From CAYOUV01 sp963790075 (GTDB lineage: Bacteria; Chloroflexota; Anaerolineae; Anaerolineales; Villigracilaceae), in the NCBI GenBank assembly GCA_963790075.1, contig CAWBNG010000004.1, forward strand, positions 1,240,001 to 1,304,000: a stretch of DNA of 64,000 nt, in the 5' to 3' direction. Below the pieces are notes generated by a model, which worked only from the letters and a program-made list of their open reading frames with translations, ran no database searches and was not told the origin of the DNA. This document shows positions 26,876 to 35,600 of the stretch, piece after piece (within the stretch, counting starts at the first letter, position 1; the number at the start of each line of letters is the position of its first letter). A program made the translations under genes and the position numbers.

Positions 26876-27262
26876 TTATGCCTCGGTGGATTTGCCTTTG
26901 GAAGTTTTCGAGGCCGGTTTCCTGGCGGCTTCGACTACATTTTCACCGCGTTCGCGGACTTCTTTGACAACACTCTCCCCGCGCTCACGGACATCTTTGT
27001 AAACACTTTCACCGCGCGCTCGTAACTCATTGGACAATTCTTCGGCACGCGCGCGTGCTTCTGCAGCGGCTGCCTCTGCGCGGGCGATGACATCTTCAGC
27101 AGAAGTCGCGGCCTTATCGCGTAATTCGATGCTTTTATCCTTGATCAATGCCCGGGTTTCCTCCCCGGATTGAGGTGCAAGCAATAATGAAGCAATTGCG
27201 CCGCTTAAACCGCCGACAATAAACCCTACCAGGAAGGCACCAAATTCATCTCTGTCAGACAT
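26876..27262 (-). CDS. YtxH-like membrane-anchored protein with 11-residue helical repeats
   Basis: A 128-residue protein: a Gly-rich membrane helix typical of YtxH-domain general stress proteins (GFIVGGLSGAIASLLLAPQSG, about 12-33; shown in part), then a charged helix. Residues 81-113 form three 11-residue repeats (R-x-R-G-E-S/N-V-x-K/E-x-V/A), the periodicity of LEA-type and apolipoprotein-like amphipathic helices. It is co-directional with the two-helix membrane gene 27 bases upstream. A role in envelope or desiccation stress is suggested by domain analogy only. Confidence 0.82.
   Translation of the reverse strand: MSDRDEFGAFLVGFIVGGLSGAIASLLLAPQSGEETRALIKDKSIELRDKAATSAEDVIARAEAAAAEARARAEELSNELRARGESVYKDVRERGESVVKEVRERGENVVEAARKPASKTSKGKSTEA
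26924..27022 (-). repeat. Three degenerate 33-base tandem repeats inside the YtxH-like gene
   Basis: Three successive 33-base units encode the 11-residue repeats (residues 81-91, 92-102, 103-113). The units are clearly related at DNA level, indicating duplication with divergence. Confidence 0.75.
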
Positions 27263-27289
27263 GCTTTCTCTCCTTTCAAATATTCTGAA

Positions 27290-27739
27290 TTATTTACGTT
27301 TCATTCCGATTAATTCTAACATACGTTGCAAGCCGGCCAAATAGCCGTTTAGTTTAATGACCGGTGCAACAACGTTTTCGCTTAAAAATGCAGTTGTGCC
27401 GCGCAGCGTGTGGACGGTCTCGTTGGTGGCCTCAAGGATCGGACGCACCTCGTTCTGCAGCAGGTTGATCAGACTGGCTACCTGGACAATCAGGATAATC
27501 AGCGCTGCACCAATTACCAGCGATTCGAAAGCCATGAAGATGATAAAGATATCGCGAATGCGTTCTGTAGGTGTACCGGGCTGCAGTAACGCCCAAACCG
27601 CGACGATGATCCCGGCCAAAAATAGGACGGCCAGGACAATCACCATAATCAGGATCGTCTGTTGGCGGCGCGCTGTTTCTTTCGATGTGGATTCTGCGGA
27701 AACAGGGATCTGTGGGGAGTTTGCTACCTCAGAGTTCAT
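27290..27739 (-). CDS. Two-helix membrane protein, possibly DUF948-like
   Basis: A 149-residue protein: a polar N-terminus, two membrane helices (about 28-50 and 70-92), then an amphipathic helix in which residues EVRPILEATNETVHTLRGT resemble DUF948-type proteins often found beside YtxH genes. The YtxH-like gene follows 27 bases later, so the two probably act together at the membrane. An extended -10 element ends only six bases before the ATG, so the transcript may be leaderless. Confidence 0.72.
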   Translation of the reverse strand: MNSEVANSPQIPVSAESTSKETARRQQTILIMVIVLAVLFLAGIIVAVWALLQPGTPTERIRDIFIIFMAFESLVIGAALIILIVQVASLINLLQNEVRPILEATNETVHTLRGTTAFLSENVVAPVIKLNGYLAGLQRMLELIGMKRK

Positions 27740-27745
27740 AGATTC

Positions 27746-27754
27746 ATTATAGCA
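27746..27754 (-). promoter_or_regulatory. Extended -10 promoter giving a possibly leaderless mRNA
   Basis: On the minus strand, TGC-TATAAT (TATAAT at 27751-27746) forms a consensus extended -10. The ATG starts six bases after the hexamer, so transcription would begin at or next to the A of the start codon. No ribosome binding site fits in between. Confidence 0.55.
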
Positions 27755-27797
27755 TATCTCTTTCGGGTAATTTTAATCTCAATTTAACACCTACCCC

Positions 27798-27826
27798 TTG
27801 ACCTGGGAAATGGATTCTGGTATGCT
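27798..27826 (+). promoter_or_regulatory. Promoter of the TetR/beta-oxidation operon
   Basis: TTGACC at 27798-27803 and TATGCT at 27821-27826 are spaced by 17 bases. The predicted start point falls in the adjacent palindrome. Confidence 0.75.
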
Positions 27827-27830
27827 TAAA

Positions 27831-27848
27831 CTACCGACCGTTCGGTAG
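27831..27848. promoter_or_regulatory. TetR-family operator overlapping the transcription start
   Basis: Perfect palindrome CTACCGA-CCGT-TCGGTAG four bases downstream of the -10 hexamer and 10 bases before the TetR start codon. Palindromes of the ACCGACCG-type are common operators of TetR regulators. Position indicates repression and autoregulation. Confidence 0.85.
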
Positions 27849-27858
27849 GGAGTGAAGC

Positions 27859-28428
27859 ATGACACGCGATGACATACTTGATGCTGCAGCACAAATCTTC
27901 CGTCAAAAAGGGTATCATGCTGCGTCGATGCAGGATATCGCCGAGGCGGTAAACCTCCAGAAGGCCAGCCTGTATTACCATGTTTCCAGCAAACAAGAGA
28001 TCCTGATCAACTTGCTGGATCGCGCCCTCGAACTGCTCTTCGAACGTATTGCGGCAATTTCAACCCAATCCCTCCCAACCGACGAGAAACTGCGCCAGAT
28101 GATGCAGGCTTATTTAGGCGCCCTGACCGAGCAAATCGACCTGGCAGCTGTCCTGTTGTTGGAGCATCGTTCCCTGGACCCAGAGTTGCATGCCCGCCAC
28201 GTACCTAACCGAGATCGTTTTGAGGCTTTGTGGCGGGATTTAATTGGTCAAGGTGTGCAAGATGGCACCTTGACCTGCTCCGACCCATCCTTGGCCGCCC
28301 GCGCTCTGTTGGGGATGATGAATTGGACCATCACCTGGTATCGGCCAAACGGCCCAATGTCAATCGAACAAATTACAGATCAGTATGCCTCCCTCTTAAT
28401 GAACGGTCTGCTTACTAAAAGTGAGTAA
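27859..28428 (+). CDS. TetR/AcrR-family repressor of the beta-oxidation operon
   Basis: A 189-residue TetR-family regulator. The N-terminal helix-turn-helix (about 1-48) has the family pattern, including QKGYHAASMQDIAEAVNL and KASLYYHVSSKQEIL. The C-terminal ligand domain is all-helical and would sense a small molecule, presumably an acyl-CoA given the operon. It is the first gene, followed five bases later by the metallo-hydrolase gene. The palindrome at 27831-27848 is the likely binding site. Functionally it parallels FadR/PsrA-type TetR regulators of fatty-acid degradation; the ligand is inferred. Confidence 0.93.
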   Translation: MTRDDILDAAAQIFRQKGYHAASMQDIAEAVNLQKASLYYHVSSKQEILINLLDRALELLFERIAAISTQSLPTDEKLRQMMQAYLGALTEQIDLAAVLLLEHRSLDPELHARHVPNRDRFEALWRDLIGQGVQDGTLTCSDPSLAARALLGMMNWTITWYRPNGPMSIEQITDQYASLLMNGLLTKSE

Positions 28429-28433
28429 AACCG

Positions 28434-29507
28434 ATGGCAGCTACGCATTCTTTCCGGCGATTTGAAACTTCAGGGGGAGCATATGTATTTCGCTTGCCGG
28501 TCGAGGCTTTTCCAAACTTTTGGGCTTATGCCTATTTGGTTTTAACGGACGATTTACGTGTGTTGATCGACACCGGATCGGGTAGTGACCAGTCGATTGC
28601 CAGCCTGGAAGAGGGGTTGCGACGGGTCAATGCTGAAGCCGGGAGCGACCTGCGCTTTACCGACCTGACACACATCCTGATCACGCATGGGCACATCGAC
28701 CATTTTAGCGGACTGGTTTACCTGCGTGACCACACCTCAGCTCTGGTAGGGGTGCACGAACTTGACCTGCAGACCCTGACGCGCCACGAGGAACGCCTGG
28801 CGCTGATGAGCCGTCGACTGGAAGCATATCTCGAAACAGCCGGCGTCCCGGGTGATGAACGGGGTCAATTGATCCAAATGTACCGCTTTACCAAAGCCTT
28901 CTATCATTCAGTCCCGGTCGATTTTACGTACGAAGCTGTAGACATGCAGGTCGGTCCTTTTGAGATGATCCATCTCCCGGGGCACTGTCCGGGGCATGTC
29001 GCCATCCGCCTGGATGATGTCGTTTTTAGTGGTGATAACGTACTGTCGGGCATCACGCCGCACCAATCTCCCGAGGAATTGACACCCTATATGGGCCTGC
29101 GCCATTATCTTGAATCGTTGACTATTCTGCAGCATTGGGCGAAGGGTTCCCGCCTGATTTTGAGCGGACACGACGATCCGATCGGTGATTTACACGCCCG
29201 GGTGGAGGACATCCGCGGGCACTTGGCACAACGTATTCGCCAGGTACTCGACGCGCTCGATACGCCGCGCACGATCGCTGAGATCACTGGACAAATTTAC
29301 CATGGCATGGCAGGGTACAACGAATTGCTGGTGCTGGAAAAAGTCGGAGCCTACGTTGAACACCTTTACCAGCGCGGATTGCTCGAGATTACCAACCTGG
29401 ACGAAGTAGATGACAGTGGGAAGTTTGCGGCGGTTCGTTACCACCGTATCCAGGATGTTTTGGATAACGAGATCCTACCAAAGGAGAAGAGCTATGTATT
29501 CGTTTGA
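28434..29507 (+). CDS. Metallo-beta-lactamase-fold hydrolase
   Basis: A 357-residue MBL-fold protein. The binuclear metal motif H85-x-H87-x-D89-H90 is in THGHIDHFSG, with further ligands in GHCPGHV, FSGDNVL and ILSGHDDP. A C-terminal winged-helix-like region (about 255-340) follows, as in LACTB2-type or thioesterase-like members. In this operon it may hydrolyse an acyl-CoA or a related thioester or lactone, which is inference from context. Its last 14 bases overlap the next gene, and the AAGGAGA ribosome binding site of that gene lies within its coding sequence. Confidence 0.9.
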   Translation: MAATHSFRRFETSGGAYVFRLPVEAFPNFWAYAYLVLTDDLRVLIDTGSGSDQSIASLEEGLRRVNAEAGSDLRFTDLTHILITHGHIDHFSGLVYLRDHTSALVGVHELDLQTLTRHEERLALMSRRLEAYLETAGVPGDERGQLIQMYRFTKAFYHSVPVDFTYEAVDMQVGPFEMIHLPGHCPGHVAIRLDDVVFSGDNVLSGITPHQSPEELTPYMGLRHYLESLTILQHWAKGSRLILSGHDDPIGDLHARVEDIRGHLAQRIRQVLDALDTPRTIAEITGQIYHGMAGYNELLVLEKVGAYVEHLYQRGLLEITNLDEVDDSGKFAAVRYHRIQDVLDNEILPKEKSYVFV

Positions 29508-30591
29508 ACCGAATGAAGAACAGCAAATGCTGATCGAAGCGGTCAACCGGTATGCAGCCAATGATCTGCGACCGGCTGGACACGATGCGGAGGAGGAGGG
29601 AAAACTTCCGCAAAAAGTGGTCAGCAAAGGCTGGGAACTGGGGGTCTTGCAAGCCTCCATCCCGGAAGCCTACGGCGGATTTGGGGAGCGATCCTCCGTA
29701 ACGGGTGTCTTGGCGGCTGAAGAGATGGCCTATGGCGATCTGGCGGGGACGCTGGCCGTAATGACTCCTTCGCTCTTCGTGACGCCGATCCTGCTTGCCG
29801 GTACCGAGGCGCAGAAGCAGCAGTTCATCCCCCCGGTGATCGAAGCTGACTGGCAGCCTTATACTGCTGCCTTGCTGGAATATAAATTTGACTTCGACCC
29901 GAACGATCTGCAAACCAAGGCCAAGGCCGATGGCGCGGATTATGTGTTGAACGGCGAGAAAGCCTTTGTGCCTTTTGCCAAGGATGCCGAAGCCATGATC
30001 GTCTACGCCAGCCTGGACGGCCAGACGCAGGGATTTATCGTCCCCAGGGGGGCGAAAGGCCTATCAGTCGGTGAAGAACGAGAAAAGCTGATGAGTTTGA
30101 ACGCGCTGCCGATGTACCGGGTCAAATTGGACGGCGTTCGGGTTCCCAAATCCAACCGGCTGGGTGGTGAAGCGGGACACGATTACAAACCGATCCTGGC
30201 TGCTCATTGGGTTGCTCAAGCGGCACTGGCGGTTGGCGTGGCCAACGCAGCTTTTGAATACTCGCGCGACTATGCCAAAGAGCGTGAGGCCTTTGGGGTC
30301 AAAATTGCCCAGAAGCAGGCCATCGCCTTTATGCTGGCCGAGATGGCAACTGAAATCGAAGCCAGCCGTGTCTTCAACTGGGAGGCAGCCTGGAAGCTGG
30401 ATACCGGTGCGGAAGATGCCTATAAGCAGGCTTACTTATCGGCGATGGGCTCCATGGATATGGTGATGATGGTGACTGACCGTGCGGTGCAGATCCTGGG
30501 AGGCTATGGCTACATCCGCGAATACCCGGTCGAGATGTGGATGCGCAATGGACGCGGTTTTGCCACTTTCACCGGACTGGCGATTGTATAA
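29494..30591 (+). CDS. Acyl-CoA dehydrogenase family protein lacking the catalytic glutamate
   Basis: A 365-residue protein with the full acyl-CoA dehydrogenase fold: N-terminal helical domain, beta domain and C-terminal helical domain with the ILGGYGYIREYP block. Where active enzymes carry the catalytic base (the Glu of YEGT after the RDARI-type segment), this protein reads RNGRGFATFTG and stops within a few residues, so the Glu and the usual tail are absent. It should bind FAD or partner rather than oxidise acyl-CoA alone. The next gene encodes a complete family member; together they may form a hetero-oligomer like the alpha2beta2 FadE pairs of actinobacteria. ATG 29494 is preceded by AAGGAGA. 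Confidence 0.85.
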   Translation: MYSFEPNEEQQMLIEAVNRYAANDLRPAGHDAEEEGKLPQKVVSKGWELGVLQASIPEAYGGFGERSSVTGVLAAEEMAYGDLAGTLAVMTPSLFVTPILLAGTEAQKQQFIPPVIEADWQPYTAALLEYKFDFDPNDLQTKAKADGADYVLNGEKAFVPFAKDAEAMIVYASLDGQTQGFIVPRGAKGLSVGEEREKLMSLNALPMYRVKLDGVRVPKSNRLGGEAGHDYKPILAAHWVAQAALAVGVANAAFEYSRDYAKEREAFGVKIAQKQAIAFMLAEMATEIEASRVFNWEAAWKLDTGAEDAYKQAYLSAMGSMDMVMMVTDRAVQILGGYGYIREYPVEMWMRNGRGFATFTGLAIV

Positions 30592-30609
30592 GGGTATGAG
30601 GAGCTAGAT

Positions 30610-31875
30610 ATGTCAATTGAATTTGAAACCCCCAAACCGATCGCGCAACAGCAGTACGTGCTGAAGACGGTCGCTGAAAATATGATGCGCTCGGTTTCAC
30701 GTGAGATGGATGAAAACGAGCATGAAATCCCGTATGGCTACATCGAGTTTATGCACACTGCCATGAAGGCCACGGGAGCCGGGTCGCTAGCCCCCAAGAG
30801 TGAAAAAAAGGAAGAAGATCCCAACAAGCCCAAACGTCCGCCAATTGGTTACCAGTTGCTGGCGCACATGCTGGAAATGCTTTCCTGGGGGGATGTGGGT
30901 ATCTACCTGTGTACGCCGGGCGGAGGCTTGGGGGCAGCAGCAGTGCAGGCTGCGGCAAGTCCGGAGCAGAACCAGAAATTCCTGGCACGTTTTGCGGACG
31001 ATAAACCGACTTTTGCTGCCATGTGCATGACCGAATCGGGTGCCGGCTCGGATACATCGGCGATCAAGACAAACGCAATGTTGGACGAGAAGACAAATGA
31101 GTGGGTCATCAACGGTGAGAAGATCTTTGTCACTGGCGGTCACAAATCACTCGTTCCGAATGAGAAATTCGGCAAAGGCTTTATCGTCGTCTGGGCCTCC
31201 ATCGACCCGTCCGCCGGCCGCGCTGGCATGCGCGGTTTTGTCGTCGAGCAGGGCACACCGGGTGTTACGGTCACCAAGCTGGAAAATAAATTGGGCATTC
31301 GTGCCAGCGATACAGCGGCCATTTCGCTGGTGGATGTGCGTGTGCCCTATGATCATGTTCTCGGCAGCCCAACCGTCGAAAGGCAAACTGAAAAAGGGTT
31401 CAAGAAAGCCATGGCAACCTTCGATGCCACCCGTCCGTTGGTAGCTGCGACCGGTATCGGCGTAGCACGGGCAGCGTTGGAGTTCGTCAAGGAGAAGCTG
31501 ACCGAGAACGGTGTCGAGGTCCGTTATGGACTGCCGCGCAACAAGCTGACCAGTATCGAACGGGATGTGATCGACATGGAGATCATGCTGCGGGCTGGCT
31601 GGCTGATGGTTATCAAAGCGGTCTGGATGGCAGATAATTCCAAACCAAATGCGCTGGAATCCTCGATGAGCAAAGTCAAAGCCGGTGATGTGACCACCAA
31701 GATCACACAGAAGGCGGTAGAGTTGATGGGGCCACTCGGATATAGCCAGGAATTCTTGCTTGAAAAGTGGTTCCGGGACGCCAAGATCACCGATATTTAC
31801 GAAGGCACTGGACAGATCAACCGGCTGGTTGTGGCTCGCCAGATCCTGGGCTACAGCGGTCGTGAGCTTCGATAA
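30610..31875 (+). CDS. Acyl-CoA dehydrogenase (catalytically complete)
   Basis: A 421-residue flavoprotein of the acyl-CoA dehydrogenase family that introduces the trans-2 double bond in acyl-CoA. The TESGAGSDTSAIKT segment contacts FAD, and the catalytic Glu is present in TDIYEGTGQINR near the C-terminus. A Lys/Pro-rich insertion after about residue 60 (KKEEDPNKPKRPP) is unusual. It lies 18 bases after the Glu-lacking paralogue, with which it may assemble. Electrons would pass to ETF, not encoded here. Confidence 0.93.
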   Translation: MSIEFETPKPIAQQQYVLKTVAENMMRSVSREMDENEHEIPYGYIEFMHTAMKATGAGSLAPKSEKKEEDPNKPKRPPIGYQLLAHMLEMLSWGDVGIYLCTPGGGLGAAAVQAAASPEQNQKFLARFADDKPTFAAMCMTESGAGSDTSAIKTNAMLDEKTNEWVINGEKIFVTGGHKSLVPNEKFGKGFIVVWASIDPSAGRAGMRGFVVEQGTPGVTVTKLENKLGIRASDTAAISLVDVRVPYDHVLGSPTVERQTEKGFKKAMATFDATRPLVAATGIGVARAALEFVKEKLTENGVEVRYGLPRNKLTSIERDVIDMEIMLRAGWLMVIKAVWMADNSKPNALESSMSKVKAGDVTTKITQKAVELMGPLGYSQEFLLEKWFRDAKITDIYEGTGQINRLVVARQILGYSGRELR

Positions 31876-31952
31876 ATGAGGAGTTGGGAATCGTTATCCG
31901 GAATTCGAGATTTGTTACCGGATGCCGATTTCCCATGCGAAGGAGAGCAAAC

Positions 31953-34349
31953 ATGAAATACCACATTCAAAAAGCTGTGGTGGTGGGGGCGGGGACAATG
32001 GGTGCGGCGTTAGCGGCCCATCTGGCCAATGCCGGCATCCCTGTAACTCTGCTGGATATCCTTCCAAAGGAAGCCCCGGCGGGTGATAAGGCTGCCCGCA
32101 ACAAGATTGTCAACGCTGGTCTGGATGCGGTCAAGAAATCCCGCCCGGCTTCGTTCGCCTCGTCCGACCAGTTCACGCTGGTTCAAGCCGGCAACCTGGA
32201 AGACGATTTTGGCGTAGTGGCTGAAGCGGATTTCATCCTGGAGGTCATCATTGAAAACCTGAAGATCAAGCAGGGTCTGATGGCGCGGATTGACGAGGTC
32301 CGCAAACTGACTTCCATCGTTGCCACCAACACTTCCGGGATCCCGGTTAAGGAGATTGCTGAGGGCCGCTCGGAGAATTTCAGGCAGCACTTCCTGGGTA
32401 TGCACTTCTTCAACCCACCGCGCTACTTAAAGCTGCTGGAGGTTATTCCCACCGCAGATACTTTGCCGGAAGTGATCGAATTTGTCAGGCATTTTGGCGA
32501 GTACCGGCTGGGGAAGGGAACTGTCCTGTGCAAGGACACGCCCAACTTCATCGGCAATCGTGTTGCCTTTGGCACAGGTGCTTTTGCGCTGGATTACATC
32601 ATCAGGAATGGGTATAGCGTCGATGAAGTGGACGCCATCACCGGTCCGCTCATGGGACGCCCCAGGACGGCAACCTTCCGGCTGATTGACCTGGTCGGCA
32701 TCGATGTCTGGGAGCATGTCGGCAAGAATCTGACCCCGGCGATCCCGCATGATCAATACGCGATGCCATATCTGACAGCCGAAGCGCCCAATCAGTTGAT
32801 CGCCACCATGGTCGAACGCGGCTGGCTCGGCAACAAGACCAAGGTCGGTTTTTACAAGCAAGTCAAGGGCGAGGGTGGCAAGAAAGAATTCTGGTCGTTG
32901 GACCTGAAAACGCTCGAACATACCCCGTCTGAGAAACCGCGTTTTGATTCGATTGGTAAGACCAAGGACATCGAAGACCTGGGCGAGCGTCTAAAAGCGC
33001 TGCTGGCTGAGAGCGATAAAGCTGCGGAGCTGGTCAAAGCCTTGACCTATCAGGGTTTTCAATATGCCTCGGTGCTATTGCCGGAAGTGGCTGACACCGG
33101 CAAACCGATTGATGATGCCATCACCTGGGGTTTTGGGCACGCAGCGGGTCCATTCGAGACCTGGGACATGCTGGGTGTTAAAGAGGTGGTCGAGCAGATG
33201 AAAGCTGCGGGCTACGCTCCTGCTGCCTGGGTGGAAGACATGCTCAAGGCCGGAAACAAAACCTTCTATCAATACTCCGGTAAGAGCAAGGTCGGTGTCT
33301 ATGACGTCACCCAGAAGAAATACACCAAGATCGCGCGCACCCCCGGCTTGGTGCTGCTCTCGGAGTTGAAAGCCTCCAAGAAAGCCGTCAGCGAGAACGC
33401 AGGTGCTTCGTTATATGACATTGGTGATGGCGTGGGGCTGGTAGAGTTCCACACCAAAATGAACGCCCTCGATGATGATATCTTTGAGGTCGTGACTGAG
33501 GCCCTGAATCGTACCGAGACCGATTTTGACGGCCTGGTGATTGGGAATGAAGCGGATAATTTCAGCGCAGGTGCCAATCTGTTCATGGTAGTGGTCGCGG
33601 CCCAACAAGCTATGTGGGATACGCTCGACCAGGCAGTCCTCAAGCTGCAGAACCTGAACATGCGTATGCGCTACTCGCCAAGGCCAATCGTGGTCGCCCC
33701 GGCTGGGATGGCTCTGGGCGGTGGCTGCGAAGTGACCATGCACGCTTCGCGTGTGGTTGCCTCGCTTGAAACATACATTGGCCTGGTTGAGCTGGGCGCG
33801 GGTGTCATCCCGGCGGGCGGTGGCACGAAGGAGATCATGCGTCGGGTCATCAACCCGCCCATGAAAACGCCGGACGCCGAAGCCCTGCCCTTCTTGCAGC
33901 GCGCATTTTTGCAGATCGGGCAGGCCAAGGTGGCCACCAGCGCCGAAGAGGCCCGCCAGATGGGAATTTTGGGTGCCTGCGATCGGGTCGTGATGAATCG
34001 CGGCCATTTGCTGGCTGAAGCTAAACAGGAAGTGTTGCACCTGCTGGCCAGCGGCTACCATCCGCCGGCACCTGAGAAAATCTACGCTGCCGGGCGTGAC
34101 ATGCTGGGTGCGTTGCAGGTCGGCGCCTGGTCCTTCGAAGCCGGCGGTTACATCAGCCAATACGATTTGCAGATTGCTCAAAAACTGGCTTATGTGATGA
34201 GCGGTGGCGGTTTGACCAAACCGGCCTGGGTCAGCGAACAATATATCCTCGACCTGGAGCGTGAAGCTTTCCTGTCGCTGTGTGGTGAGGAGAAAACTCA
34301 GGCACGTATGTGGTCCCTGCTGAACACCGGCAAACCGTTGCGCAACTAG
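31953..34349 (+). CDS. fadN: 3-hydroxyacyl-CoA dehydrogenase / enoyl-CoA hydratase fusion, FadN-like
   Basis: A 798-residue bifunctional beta-oxidation enzyme. The N-terminus is an NAD-binding 3-hydroxyacyl-CoA dehydrogenase (GAGTMGAALA at 12-21; NTSGIPVKEIA and HFFNPPRYLKLLE blocks), and the C-terminal part, from about residue 510, is a crotonase domain with an oxyanion-type segment (ALGGGCE) and GVIPAGGGTKE. This order is that of Bacillus FadN and the reverse of E. coli FadB. It catalyses hydration and NAD-dependent oxidation, feeding the thiolase encoded 10 bases downstream. ATG 31953 with AAGGAGAG is preferred over an in-frame upstream start. Confidence 0.93.
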   Translation: MKYHIQKAVVVGAGTMGAALAAHLANAGIPVTLLDILPKEAPAGDKAARNKIVNAGLDAVKKSRPASFASSDQFTLVQAGNLEDDFGVVAEADFILEVIIENLKIKQGLMARIDEVRKLTSIVATNTSGIPVKEIAEGRSENFRQHFLGMHFFNPPRYLKLLEVIPTADTLPEVIEFVRHFGEYRLGKGTVLCKDTPNFIGNRVAFGTGAFALDYIIRNGYSVDEVDAITGPLMGRPRTATFRLIDLVGIDVWEHVGKNLTPAIPHDQYAMPYLTAEAPNQLIATMVERGWLGNKTKVGFYKQVKGEGGKKEFWSLDLKTLEHTPSEKPRFDSIGKTKDIEDLGERLKALLAESDKAAELVKALTYQGFQYASVLLPEVADTGKPIDDAITWGFGHAAGPFETWDMLGVKEVVEQMKAAGYAPAAWVEDMLKAGNKTFYQYSGKSKVGVYDVTQKKYTKIARTPGLVLLSELKASKKAVSENAGASLYDIGDGVGLVEFHTKMNALDDDIFEVVTEALNRTETDFDGLVIGNEADNFSAGANLFMVVVAAQQAMWDTLDQAVLKLQNLNMRMRYSPRPIVVAPAGMALGGGCEVTMHASRVVASLETYIGLVELGAGVIPAGGGTKEIMRRVINPPMKTPDAEALPFLQRAFLQIGQAKVATSAEEARQMGILGACDRVVMNRGHLLAEAKQEVLHLLASGYHPPAPEKIYAAGRDMLGALQVGAWSFEAGGYISQYDLQIAQKLAYVMSGGGLTKPAWVSEQYILDLEREAFLSLCGEEKTQARMWSLLNTGKPLRN

Positions 34350-34359
34350 GAGGTATGCG

Positions 34360-35548
34360 ATGACTAGAGAAGCTGTAATTGTAAGTGCGGTACGTACCCC
34401 GGTTGGCAAAGCCAAGCGAGGCTCTTTGGTCACGGTCAGGCCAGACGAGATGGCGGCCAGTGTGATCAAGGAACTGCTCAAGCGTACACCGAAACTCGAC
34501 CCGGCCGAGATCGATGATGTGGTTTTGGGTTGTGCCTTCCCGGAAGGCGAACAGGGCATGAACATGGCCCGCATGGTGGCGCTGCGCGCAGGCCTGCCGG
34601 TCTCAGTTCCCGGCGAGACCATCAACCGCTATTGCTCATCGGGTGTCCAAAGCATCGCCCATGCGGCTTACGCGATCATGGCCGGTGATATTGAGGTAGC
34701 CATCGCAGGTGGCGCTGAATCAATGTCCATGGTGCCGATGGCGGGATATAAGTTTTCGCCTAACCCATATTTCGCCCAGGATTTGCCACGCTACTATACC
34801 AACATGGGTTTGACAGCTGAAAATGTAGCTGCAAAGTACAAGGTCACCCGCGAAGACCAGGACGTTTTTGCGTTGAATTCCAACCTGAAGGCCGCCAAGG
34901 CGGTGGAATTCGGGCTTGTTTGATCCGGAACTGGTGCCGCTTGAGGTCGAGATCGTCGAACTGGACGAGGATGAGAAGCAAGTCACGCGGACGTTCACCT
35001 TCAAGCGTGATGAGGGTCCGCGCGGCGATACCAGCCTGGAAGCGCTGGCCAAGCTCAAACCGGCCTTCAAGGAAGGTGGCACGGCCACGGCTGGCAATTC
35101 GTCCCAGATGTCGGACGGCGCAGCGGGCGTGGTGATCATGTCGGCGGAAAAGGCTGCCAAGCTGGGCCTGAAGCCGCTGGCGCGTTTTGTCGCCTTTGCA
35201 GTCGGCGGCGTCGAACCTGAATTGATGGGCATCGGCCCGGTGGTTGCCATCCCCAAGGCACTCAAGAAAGCCGGACTAAAACAGGACGAGATCGATCTGT
35301 TCGAACTCAACGAAGCCTTCGCAGCCCAGTCTTTGGCGGTGCTGCGCACGCTGGAACTCGATCAGGAGAAGGTCAACGTCAACGGCGGGGCGATTGCCCT
35401 CGGTCACCCGTTGGGCTGTACAGGTGCCAAGCTGACCACGCAAGCCTTATACGAGATGGGTCGCCGCAAGTCCAAATATGGCATGGTGACCATGTGCATC
35501 GGCGGCGGCATGGGCGCTGCGGCGGTATTTGAAAACCTGCAAAATTGA
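34360..35548 (+). pseudogene. fadA: Acetyl-CoA acyltransferase (thiolase) with a one-base frameshift
   Basis: Thiolase cleaves 3-ketoacyl-CoA, completing beta-oxidation. The 5' part (34360-34923) carries the acyl-accepting C92 in NRYCSSG; the 3' part carries NEAFAAQ, the GHPLGCTG histidine and the CIGGGMG cysteine. The parts are in different frames. At 34906-34911 the sequence gaattc makes the frame end in a stop at 34921; dropping one T (34909 or 34910) gives E-S-G-L-F-D-P-E and restores an uninterrupted protein of about 395 residues matching family length. All catalytic residues are intact, so a sequencing error is more likely than a dead gene. Confidence 0.9.
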
Positions 35549-35600
35549 TCATCCGGACCACGGTATTAATGTGGTAATTAACAGATAAGGAGACGATAAA

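Noticed and set aside
33411..34625. A 404-codon minus-strand open frame opposite the FadN-like gene
   Set aside because: It lies antisense to a clearly coding gene, has low-complexity shadow composition and no recognisable domain; the plus-strand protein is well supported.
34916..35548. Second thiolase half as an independent gene
   Set aside because: Begins in mid-domain without a ribosome binding site of its own; one-base correction joins it to the first half.
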